This document shows positions 1 through 6,307 of a stretch of 15,384 bases of DNA, in pieces. The notes beneath the pieces were generated by a model, which saw nothing but the letters and a program-made list of their open reading frames with translations, ran no database searches and was not told the DNA's origin. This DNA is from Clostridiales bacterium (GTDB lineage: Bacteria; Bacillota; Clostridia; Lachnospirales; Lachnospiraceae). The stretch covers positions 1 through 15,384 of the forward strand of contig DXXQ01000202.1 of the NCBI GenBank assembly GCA_019416265.1. The letters run 5' to 3'. How positions within the stretch are numbered: the stretch's first letter is position 1; each line of letters starts with the position of its first letter. Position numbers and translations under genes: made by a program.

Positions 1-392
1 CCTTTAAATGTGACCCAGCCTTTTTTATTTAAGGTAAGCCGTCCGTTGGCCTCACCGAAAAAATAGTCTCCTTTAAATTCCTGCCTGAATACTTTCGCAT
101 CCAGACTGTGGAATCTTTTTCCTGTATTAAGGATTCCTTTCCTGTTGAATACATAATATCCGCTTCTTAAGCTGCTGCCCTTTGGCATTCCCAGATAGAG
201 AACCTTATCCTCAAAGGGATTATACTGTGCATCTTCCGGAAGCTCCAGCTTCCATTTTTTACCTGTATTCTCCAGCATGGCATACATATTGTTGTTGACT
301 TTCACCCTGACTTTCGCCGCGGCATGCACGTTAAACGGTGAAATCAAAAGACAGAAAAGCAATACCAACAAAATTCCGGGGTTCTTTTTCAT
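1..392 (-). CDS. Secreted protein with N-terminal signal peptide, 3' end outside window
   Basis: The reading frame starts at ATG 392-390 and stays open to the window edge (130 codons seen). It begins MKKNPGILLVLLFCLLIS, a lysine-led hydrophobic signal peptide with a likely cleavage after HAAA near residue 26. The mature part contains Tyr/Gly-rich stretches such as SGYYVFNRKGILNTGKRF (about residues 79-96) and a second similar unit near residue 115. These resemble choline/glucan-binding-type cell-wall repeats, but I am not certain of the family. A GAGGAA ribosome-binding site lies inside the last codons of the upstream gene, whose stop codon ends only 3 bp before this ATG, so the two are surely co-transcribed and probably translationally coupled. 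The likely location is the cell surface or medium. The function cannot be told from this fragment. Confidence 0.75.
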   Translation of the reverse strand, partial: MKKNPGILLVLLFCLLISPFNVHAAAKVRVKVNNNMYAMLENTGKKWKLELPEDAQYNPFEDKVLYLGMPKGSSLRSGYYVFNRKGILNTGKRFHSLDAKVFRQEFKGDYFFGEANGRLTLNKKGWVTFK

Positions 393-395
393 AAT

Positions 396-1118
396 TTATT
401 CCTCTACCAGATCTGCAATCCACTTCGCTGCGTTTTCTGTATTCTTTGCACTGGCAGGCACTGCAAGGCAGACCGGCTGATAATACACACCCAGCTCTTC
501 TCCCAGAGAAGATTCCGGTCCGAAGGTAATATAATCTCCTTTCAGTCTGTCCCCGAGAGCAGCCTTGGTCTCCTCATCCAGAATGTTCTCCAGATTGTCA
601 AAAATTCCTGAGCTGTTGGCTCTCTCATAGAGACTTTCCGGGAAGATCAGGACATCGATCCCTCTTGCCTGAACCTGTGTGGAATAGGCCATCTGCGCAT
701 AATAATCAAATTCTGTGCCGTCCTGTCCTGTGGTCAGATTTCCTGCGATTTCCACAGAACTGTATTCATCTCCTTCACAGCCCAGAACCTTTTTGATCTC
801 TTCTGTAACAGCTTCTGAATCTGTCATAGAAGAATTCACGACGGAAATTGCCAGCACAGTGTCTATCTGAAGATTGTGATACCAGTCCATTCCCAGCTTT
901 CCCCCAACGATCAGTGCAATCACGACTATCAGTACCCATTTATAATACATCCAGAAATATTCCAGTTTTTTCTTAACCCCCATCCCCTTGATCTTTTCTT
1001 TTTCAAGAAGACGCCTTTCTTTTCTGGACAGGTCCGCGCCGCAGGACTGCTCCGGATTCAGCACACTGGCATCGTGATCTTCCTCCGGTTTCTTTAATCC
1101 TTCCATTTCTATTCTCAT
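396..1118 (-). CDS. Single-pass membrane protein of unknown function with large extracytoplasmic domain
   Basis: 240 residues. Residues 1-58 are charged and Lys/Glu-rich (a basic helix with ERRLLEKEKIKG near 35-45), consistent with a cytoplasmic tail. Residues about 60-78 form one hydrophobic segment (KWVLIVVIALIVGGKLGMDW). The remaining ~160 residues should lie outside the membrane. They contain alternating hydrophobic strands (DTVLAISVVNSS, GIDVLIFPESLY) and end in a helix (ENAAKWIADLVEE), a pattern vaguely like substrate-binding-protein folds. I do not recognise a named family. The start is supported by AGAGGA seven bases upstream. It lies 44 bp after smsB and 3 bp before the secreted-protein gene, so it could be read from the sms promoter, although its function looks unrelated to iron-sulfur assembly. 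Confidence 0.8.
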   Translation of the reverse strand: MRIEMEGLKKPEEDHDASVLNPEQSCGADLSRKERRLLEKEKIKGMGVKKKLEYFWMYYKWVLIVVIALIVGGKLGMDWYHNLQIDTVLAISVVNSSMTDSEAVTEEIKKVLGCEGDEYSSVEIAGNLTTGQDGTEFDYYAQMAYSTQVQARGIDVLIFPESLYERANSSGIFDNLENILDEETKAALGDRLKGDYITFGPESSLGEELGVYYQPVCLAVPASAKNTENAAKWIADLVEE

Positions 1119-1162
1119 GTAGATTCCTCTTTACTGTAAAACTTCCTTTGTCTTCCTGCTGC

Positions 1163-2080
1163 TTATTTAAGGAAACCGCTGATAATCTGTTCTTCAGCCT
1201 CTGCTTCCGTAAGACCTAAGGTCATGAGCTTGATGATCTGCTCTCCTGCGATCTTACCGATTGCCGCCTCATGAATCAGCGCCGCATCCACATGGTTCGC
1301 GGAAAGCTCCGGAACCGCACGGATCTTTGCGTCCTCCATGATAATGGCATCACACTCGGTATGTCCTGTACAGCGGTTGTTTCCCACAATGTTGGAGGCA
1401 AAAAGCTGATAGGAATTATCTCTTGCAACAGAGCGGGATACTACATTTGCAGAGCTGTCCTCTCCGTCCAGCTGCACATCAAAATAGCTCTCTGCATGCT
1501 GGTTTCCGTGAGTGAGGAGACGTTCCATAACCACCAGCTTGGCCCCTGCCTTTAAATGTGCAGTATTCTTACGGTTGGTGGAGTCCACTCCCTTAATCTG
1601 AACAGTGTCCATCTCCATAAAGCTGTCCTCGTCAAGGGAAATCTCTGTAACAGGATTCATCACCCTTTCCCCCTTGCCGTCACCGCTTCCGTAATGCTTT
1701 TCCACATATTTGACATGGGAACCTTTCTCCAGGAAAAAGCGATGGATTCCATTGTGTCGTGTTGAAAGATCGCCTCCGTTATGGATTCCGCAGCCTGCGA
1801 TAATGGTCACATCTGCCCCTTCTCCGATGTAGAAATCATTATATACCACTTCATCAAGACCTGACTGGCTCATGATCACGGGAATGTGTACGCTCTCATG
1901 CTTTGTTCCCGCCTTAACATGGACTTCCAGCCCTTTCTGGTCCTCTCTCGTCACAATCTCAATATTTGCGGAGCTTGCCCGTCCCACACTTGCACCGTTG
2001 GCGCGGATATTGTATGCTCCCTCCGGAATTTCATGAAGCCCGGCTACCTGCAGTAATAATTCTCTCTGAATTGCATCCAT
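1163..2080 (-). CDS. smsB: SufB/SufD-family Fe-S cluster scaffold protein (SmsB-like, minimal SUF)
   Basis: 305 residues, much shorter than classical SufB (about 470-495) because the N-terminal extension is missing. The C-terminal two thirds are the SufBD beta-helix core. Visible landmarks are RHNGIHRFFLEKGSHVKYVEKHYG (107-130), KNTAHLKAGAKLVVMERLLTHG (171-192), CTGHTECDA (237-245) and AALIHEAAIGKIAGEQI (266-282). From memory of E. coli SufB/SufD, Cys243 aligns with SufB Cys405 and His270/Glu271 fall where SufD His360 and SufB Glu434 lie. One polypeptide therefore carries the cluster-assembly residues that SufB and SufD share between them, as expected for a homodimeric scaffold. It is encoded 17 bp after smsC with a strong AGGAGG site. 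The inferred role is assembly of Fe-S clusters in the cytosol with the SmsC ATPase. No sufS, sufU or sufD is adjacent. Confidence 0.9.
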   Translation of the reverse strand: MDAIQRELLLQVAGLHEIPEGAYNIRANGASVGRASSANIEIVTREDQKGLEVHVKAGTKHESVHIPVIMSQSGLDEVVYNDFYIGEGADVTIIAGCGIHNGGDLSTRHNGIHRFFLEKGSHVKYVEKHYGSGDGKGERVMNPVTEISLDEDSFMEMDTVQIKGVDSTNRKNTAHLKAGAKLVVMERLLTHGNQHAESYFDVQLDGEDSSANVVSRSVARDNSYQLFASNIVGNNRCTGHTECDAIIMEDAKIRAVPELSANHVDAALIHEAAIGKIAGEQIIKLMTLGLTEAEAEEQIISGFLK

Positions 2081-2097
2081 TTTATCAGTCCCTCCTA

Positions 2098-2841
2098 TTA
2101 GCGCGCTTCTGCTTTTCCGCAGGCAACAGCTGCATTGGCTGTTCCCAGAAGCTGCGGCAGAATTTCATCTTTTGTACCCTGTTTTGTCACTTTTCCATCT
2201 GCAATGAGTACGATCTCATCTGCAATGTTCAGGATACGTTCCTGATGGGAAATGATAAGAATGGATCCGTGGAGCTGGCTGTGCATCTCCTCAAATACCT
2301 GGATCAGATTCTGGAAGCTCCATAAATCGATTCCTGCCTCCGGTTCGTCAAATACAGAGACCCTTGTCTTTCTCGCCATGATCGTGGCGATCTCAATACG
2401 CTTGATCTCGCCTCCCGAAAGGCTTCCGTTTACTTCTCGTCTGATATAATCCTTAGCGCAAAGACCTACCTTGGAAAGATATTCACAGGCGCTTCCCACA
2501 GTGATCTCTTTGCCTGCTGCCAGACGGATCAGATCGAATACCGTTACTCCTTTAAACCTCACCGGCTGCTGGAACGCATAGCTGATTCCAAGCTTCGCTC
2601 TGTCTGTGATACTCATATCCGTGATATCCTGTCCATCCCAGAGAATCTGGCCTGAAGTAGGTTTCTCGATTCCTGCAATGATCTTGGCAAGAGTTGATTT
2701 TCCCCCTCCGTTGGGTCCTGTGATGACAACGAACTTATTGTCCTCCAGAGTCATGCTGACGTTGTCAAGAATTCCGATTTCCTTGGCATTCTTTGCCTTT
2801 TCATCAGGAACCTGGAAGCTGATATTTCTCAATTCTAACAT
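2098..2841 (-). CDS. smsC: SufC-type ATPase of the Fe-S cluster assembly system (SmsC-like)
   Basis: 247 residues, the normal SufC length. It is a soluble ABC ATPase with all motifs intact: Walker A GPNGGGKST (42-50), Q-loop Gln91 in YAFQQPVRFKG, signature LSGGEIKR (141-148), Walker B VSVFDEPEAGID (161-172) and H-loop His199 in IISHQ. The SGGEIKRIE and DEPEAGIDLW wording is typical of SufC rather than of importer ATPases, and no permease gene is nearby. SufC binds the SufB/SufD scaffold and uses ATP to remodel it during cluster assembly. It is the first gene of the pair smsC-smsB. Start ATG 2841 has GGAGGAA eight bases upstream. A small overlapping reading frame precedes it (see findings). 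Confidence 0.93.
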   Translation of the reverse strand: MLELRNISFQVPDEKAKNAKEIGILDNVSMTLEDNKFVVITGPNGGGKSTLAKIIAGIEKPTSGQILWDGQDITDMSITDRAKLGISYAFQQPVRFKGVTVFDLIRLAAGKEITVGSACEYLSKVGLCAKDYIRREVNGSLSGGEIKRIEIATIMARKTRVSVFDEPEAGIDLWSFQNLIQVFEEMHSQLHGSILIISHQERILNIADEIVLIADGKVTKQGTKDEILPQLLGTANAAVACGKAEAR

Positions 2842-2984
2842 ATGTTTAGTTCCTCCATATTGGCGGCGCTTCTGCCTCCGCCTGTTTTTTCCGCATTCTC
2901 TTCCTTCCGGAAATCGTCTGCGTTTTTTCCAAAATTAATACGCGGCTGATAGGGCTGCTGCTTTCTCAACACGCTCTAATCCAT

Positions 2985-3013
2985 ATCATACCACATTTTT
3001 CTATTTGTGAATA
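2985..3013 (-). promoter_or_regulatory. Putative promoter of smsCB
   Basis: Read on the minus strand, TATTCA (3013-3008) and TATGAT (2990-2985) are separated by 17 bp. The -10 is good and the -35 is poor (an alternative TTCACA at 3011-3006 gives only 15 bp). This is the only promoter-like sequence in the 180 bp between the DUF3825 gene and smsC, and it would give a leader of about 135 nt. A conventional iron operator was not recognised here. Confidence 0.4.
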
Positions 3014-3021
3014 GGTTAATT

Positions 3022-3771
3022 TTACACGCTTGCAGGGGCCAGCCATCCGCTGTCCAGGCGGGCAAGAAGTCTTGCATTATGGTAGGCCATTTTTAAAGTC
3101 AGACAGGTTCTTCCCAGGTATTTGCTTCCGTCCGCTGTCTTCATACAGGCAAGAGCCAGGTCTGCTTTTCCCGGGTGCTGAAGGCAGATCGGTATCAGAA
3201 GCTGAATGGAATGATTGTAATATTGGGGAATTGCAGTTTTATAATCAGCCTCCAGCATCCGTCTGGTCTGCTTCAGGGCGCCGTCAAAAAGCTGGACTCT
3301 CATGCTGCTCTCCCTCACCTCCCTGGGAAGACGCCTTGCATTTTCCTCCTCACCGAAAATATGCTCATACTGGGGAATAATGGGCAGACTGGAATCGAAA
3401 ACAAGATCCGAGGGATTTTCCACATAACTGGCCTTTTCCGGCAGATGTGTGATTTCCTCCCTCAGAAGATGATATTCCGTGTAAAATCCATCAAGATACC
3501 ACGCCTGACGCTCAGGCACCAGATTCGGAACAAAAAACGCATAAATAGGCTGATAATAGCGATTAAAAAGACCTGTATTAAAGATTGCATATTTTTTATT
3601 TTCGTAAACCTTTCCTTCCTCATAAAGTCTGTGAAAGGTGTGCTCCAGATACCCTTTCAGAATCCCTTTGTCCTGTCCCTCCCCAAAGCTCCATCTCTCC
3701 GGCGCCATTCTGGCAAGATTCTCGATTTGACGATTATAATTTCCGCAGTAAGTGAAATCAAATAAATCCAT
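3022..3771 (-). CDS. DUF3825 domain-containing protein
   Basis: 249 residues that correspond nearly entirely to the DUF3825 domain. I recognise it by AIFNTGL (62-68), QPIYAFFVPN (74-83), a W-x-L-x-GF motif (91-96), DLVFD (122-126), YKTAIPQYYNHSIQLLIPI (177-195) and the C-terminal LTLKMAYHNARLLARLDSGWL (225-244, quoted with the preceding Cys omitted). There is no signal peptide or membrane segment, so it is cytoplasmic. In other genomes the domain occurs alone or joined to RNA-binding or nuclease-like modules, but its biochemical activity is not established to my knowledge. Start ATG 3771 has AGGAGGC seven bases upstream. It stands alone between the smsCB promoter and an AT-rich gap, so its neighbours do not indicate a function. 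Confidence 0.85.
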   Translation of the reverse strand: MDLFDFTYCGNYNRQIENLARMAPERWSFGEGQDKGILKGYLEHTFHRLYEEGKVYENKKYAIFNTGLFNRYYQPIYAFFVPNLVPERQAWYLDGFYTEYHLLREEITHLPEKASYVENPSDLVFDSSLPIIPQYEHIFGEEENARRLPREVRESSMRVQLFDGALKQTRRMLEADYKTAIPQYYNHSIQLLIPICLQHPGKADLALACMKTADGSKYLGRTCLTLKMAYHNARLLARLDSGWLAPASV

Positions 3772-4064
3772 TTGAAGCCTCCTGTTCTCCCTTATTTAAT
3801 TTTAACTCTTTTTTATTATTGTATTTGTTGCAGCGCTGTTCTATTTATTTATTACTATTGTATTTGGAAAAAATCACGGCAGAACTGCCGGACTTAAGAT
3901 TGTCATCCGTAGAAATTATGATAAAATCCTCCCTGCTGAAGCATTTTTTCAGTCAGGAGCTGTATTGAAATAAAGGTATCACACTTTTCCCCAAATAACA
4001 AGCCCTTGCCCGGATTTTTGTTTTTGTTTATAATAAAAGCAGCAAAAAAGAAAGGGCTGTATTT
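3772..4064. other. AT-rich divergent intergenic region with short repeats and a palindrome
   Basis: This 293-bp gap separates the divergently transcribed DUF3825 and MerR-methyltransferase genes. It holds two near-identical 15-mers (TTATTATTGTATTTG at 3813-3827 and TTACTATTGTATTTG at 3852-3866), which on the minus strand supply TACAAT -10-like boxes for the DUF3825 gene. It also holds a perfect hairpin CGGCAG-AA-CTGCCG (3877-3890), a bulged stem CCTG/CTGAA with TTCAG/CAGG (3932-3957), and the plus-strand promoter at 4006-4034. No convincing gene was found; reading frames on the minus strand here are antisense to the MerR gene. Confidence 0.6.
4006..4034 (+). promoter_or_regulatory. Promoter of the MerR-methyltransferase gene
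   Basis: TTGCCC (4006-4011), a 17-bp spacer and a perfect TATAAT (4029-4034), followed about 30 bp later by the ATG at 4065. The ribosome-binding site is a modest GAAAGGG. The ordinary 17-bp spacing contrasts with the 19-bp spacer downstream of the same gene, so constitutive expression of the regulator is a reasonable inference. Confidence 0.7.
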
Positions 4065-5246
4065 ATGAAAAAAGAAGGCTATTATTCCAGCGGAGAATTT
4101 GCCCGCATGGCTCATGTTACCCTGCGCACCATCCGCTATTATGACAAACAGGAGCTTCTCAAACCCTCCTATGTGACGGATTCCGGAGCCCGTTTTTATA
4201 CAGATGAGGATTTCGCAAGGCTTTCCCAGATTCTGCTCCTTAAATATCTTGGCTTTTCTTTGGAGGATATCAGGGAAATGCTCATCGACGATTCCGATTA
4301 TCACTTTATGCTGAACTCCTTAAATATCCAGCTAAAGCTTGTCCGTGACCGGATCGAACAGATGCAGCTTGTGGAGAAGGCCATTCAGGATACTGCAGAT
4401 GCCATCGGCTCCCGCCACACCATGGACTGGAACCGGATGCTTGACCTCATCCACCTCACAGGAATGGAAAAAAGTCTCAAAAACCAGTATCAGAATGCCA
4501 CAAATATCTCGTCGAGAATCAATCTTCACAGCCTTTATTCCCAGAACCGGACAGGCTGGTTTCCCTGGATTTTTGAAAAATGCAGAATTTCAGAGGGCAT
4601 GAAGATTCTTGAGGCAGGCTGCGGAGACGGCGCACTCTGGACCCAGAGCATTGCCGCCCTTCCGTCTGCTGTCTCTGTGACCCTTTCCGATATTTCCCAG
4701 GGAATGCTCCGTGACGCAAGACGGGCCATCGGCAGAAAGGATTCCCGCTTTTCTTTTGAAGTGTTTAACTGCGAAAGCATCCCCTATCCTGACGAAAGCT
4801 TTGACCTTGTCATTGCCAATCATGTACTTTTTTACTGCGAAGATATCCCCGGGGCATGCAGAGAGATTTCCCGGGTCCTCAAACCTGGCGGACGTTTAAT
4901 CTGCAGTACCTACGGCAGCCGCCATATGCAGGAGGTCAGTCGTCTTGTACAGGATTTTGACAACAGAATCGTTCTTTCCGCAGACCGTCTTTATGAGCGC
5001 TTCGGAAGGGAAAACGGTATGGAGCTCCTTCTCCCCTTTTTCTCCCGGGTAACCTGGGACTCCTACGAAGATTCTCTTCTGGTGCCTGATGCGGAACCTC
5101 TGATTTCCTATATTCTCTCCTGTCACGGCAATCAAAATCAGTATCTGCTGGATCACTACAAAGAATTTCGTACCTTTGTAGCCAAAAAAACAGCAAATGG
5201 TTTCCATATTACAAAGGATGCAGGGATTTTCCTTTGTGAAAAATAA
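4065..5246 (+). CDS. MerR-family regulator fused to a SAM-dependent methyltransferase
   Basis: 393 residues, two modules. Residues 7-73 are a MerR winged helix-turn-helix (SGEFARMAHVTLRTIRYYD at 9-27, then LLKYLGFSLEDIREML at 58-73), including the RYYD signature. Residues about 75-125 form the MerR dimerisation helix. From about 150 a class I methyltransferase follows: motif I LEAGCGDG (182-189), acidic loop LSDIS (207-211), motif DLVIANHVLFYCED (247-260) and LKPGGRLI (272-279). MerR proteins normally carry a ligand-sensing C-terminal domain; here an enzyme-like fold that should bind S-adenosylmethionine takes that place. The gene ends 29 bp before a promoter with MerR-type geometry that precedes rfbA, so I infer that it controls rfbABD, perhaps in response to a small molecule it methylates. 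The substrate is unknown. Both modules lie in one uninterrupted frame. Confidence 0.92.
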   Translation: MKKEGYYSSGEFARMAHVTLRTIRYYDKQELLKPSYVTDSGARFYTDEDFARLSQILLLKYLGFSLEDIREMLIDDSDYHFMLNSLNIQLKLVRDRIEQMQLVEKAIQDTADAIGSRHTMDWNRMLDLIHLTGMEKSLKNQYQNATNISSRINLHSLYSQNRTGWFPWIFEKCRISEGMKILEAGCGDGALWTQSIAALPSAVSVTLSDISQGMLRDARRAIGRKDSRFSFEVFNCESIPYPDESFDLVIANHVLFYCEDIPGACREISRVLKPGGRLICSTYGSRHMQEVSRLVQDFDNRIVLSADRLYERFGRENGMELLLPFFSRVTWDSYEDSLLVPDAEPLISYILSCHGNQNQYLLDHYKEFRTFVAKKTANGFHITKDAGIFLCEK

Positions 5247-5275
5247 CCAAATTTTAACTATTTTGTAAAAAACAC

Positions 5276-5306
5276 TTGAAGGTGACCTTGCGTCACCTTT
5301 TATAAT
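5276..5306 (+). promoter_or_regulatory. MerR-type promoter/operator in front of rfbABD
   Basis: TTGAAG (5276-5281) and TATAAT (5301-5306) are separated by exactly 19 bp, too long for unaided sigma-70 polymerase and characteristic of promoters activated by MerR-family proteins. An inverted repeat, AAGGTGAC (5279-5286) and GTCACCTT (5292-5299) with a 5-bp centre, lies between the boxes, as MerR operators do. The upstream gene encodes a MerR protein and the downstream gene is rfbA, 55 bp from the -10 box, with AAAGGAGA as its ribosome-binding site. The dyad could also act as a weak terminator stem for the upstream gene, but the following T-run is only four bases and is part of the -10 region. 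No other promoter was seen before rfbA. Confidence 0.8.
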
Positions 5307-5361
5307 AGGGATAACTTGAACACGAGAGACGCAAACTATCTGAAAAAGGAGATCTTATAAT

Positions 5362-6258
5362 ATGAAAGGTATTATTTTGGCAGGAGGCTCCGGTACACGC
5401 CTTTATCCGCTTACCATGGTAACCTCCAAACAGTTACTTCCCATTTATGACAAACCCATGATTTATTATCCCATGTCTGTTCTTATGAATGCAGGCATCC
5501 GGGAAATCCTGATCATTTCCACTCCACAGGATACCCCCCGTTTCCAGGAGCTCCTGGGAGACGGCCATCAGTTCGGTGTAAGCCTTACCTACGCTGTTCA
5601 GCCAAGCCCCGACGGACTTGCACAGGCCTTCCTCATCGGCGAGGAATTCATCGGCAATGACACTGTGGCAATGGTCCTCGGAGACAATATTTTCGCAGGA
5701 CACGGTCTGAAAAAACGCTTAAAAGCTGCTGTAGAAAACGCAGAATCCGGCAAAGGCGCTACTGTTTTCGGATACTATGTGGACGATCCGGAGCGCTTCG
5801 GTATTGTAGAATTTGACAAAGAGGGAAAAGCCATTTCCATCGAGGAAAAACCGGAGCACCCGAAGAGCAATTACTGCGTGACAGGACTTTATTTCTACGA
5901 CAACCGTGTTGTGGAATATGCCAGAAACTTAAAGCCCAGCGCAAGAGGAGAGCTTGAGATCACAGACCTGAACCGCATTTATCTGGAAAACAGCGAGCTG
6001 AATGTAGAGCTTCTCGGACAGGGCTTTACCTGGCTTGACACAGGCACACATGAAAGCCTTGTAGAAGCTACCAACTTCGTAAAGACCATGGAAAGCCACC
6101 AGCACCGCAAAATTGCCTGCCTGGAGGAAATCGCCTACCTCAACGGCTGGATCACAAAAGACGACGTACTGAAGGTTTATGAGGTACTGAAGAAAAATCA
6201 GTATGGTCAGTATTTAAAGGATGTTCTTGACGGCAAATACCTCGATGTCCTTCACTGA
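5362..6258 (+). CDS. rfbA: Glucose-1-phosphate thymidylyltransferase (dTDP-glucose synthase)
   Basis: 298 residues, the usual RmlA/RfbA length. The enzyme joins dTTP and glucose-1-phosphate to make dTDP-glucose, the first step to dTDP-L-rhamnose. The nucleotidyltransferase signature GGSGTRLYPLT (8-18) is intact, followed by SKQLLPIYDKPMIYYP (22-37), PDGLAQAF (83-90) and the metal-binding LGDNIFAG (106-113, Asp108). Further family features are FGIVEFD, EEKPEHPKSNYCVTGLYFYD and TWLDTGTHESL. It is cytoplasmic and normally tetrameric with feedback inhibition by dTDP-rhamnose. It is the first gene of the operon behind the MerR-type promoter; rfbB follows after 49 bp. Start ATG 5362 is supported by AAAGGAGA. 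Confidence 0.97.
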   Translation: MKGIILAGGSGTRLYPLTMVTSKQLLPIYDKPMIYYPMSVLMNAGIREILIISTPQDTPRFQELLGDGHQFGVSLTYAVQPSPDGLAQAFLIGEEFIGNDTVAMVLGDNIFAGHGLKKRLKAAVENAESGKGATVFGYYVDDPERFGIVEFDKEGKAISIEEKPEHPKSNYCVTGLYFYDNRVVEYARNLKPSARGELEITDLNRIYLENSELNVELLGQGFTWLDTGTHESLVEATNFVKTMESHQHRKIACLEEIAYLNGWITKDDVLKVYEVLKKNQYGQYLKDVLDGKYLDVLH

Positions 6259-6307
6259 TCCCAAACATTTTTAAACTATTTTGATTTTTTGAAAAGGAGT
6301 TTTCATT

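Noticed and set aside
3903..4304. 133-codon minus-strand frame in front of and across the MerR gene
   Set aside because: It is antisense to the MerR domain, lacks a ribosome-binding site and shows no family features; the plus-strand protein is certain.
5279..5304. Dyad after the MerR gene as a simple terminator
   Set aside because: The stem is only 8 bp, the T-run is four bases and merges into a perfect TATAAT, and the exact 19-bp promoter spacing explains it better; a secondary terminator effect is not excluded.
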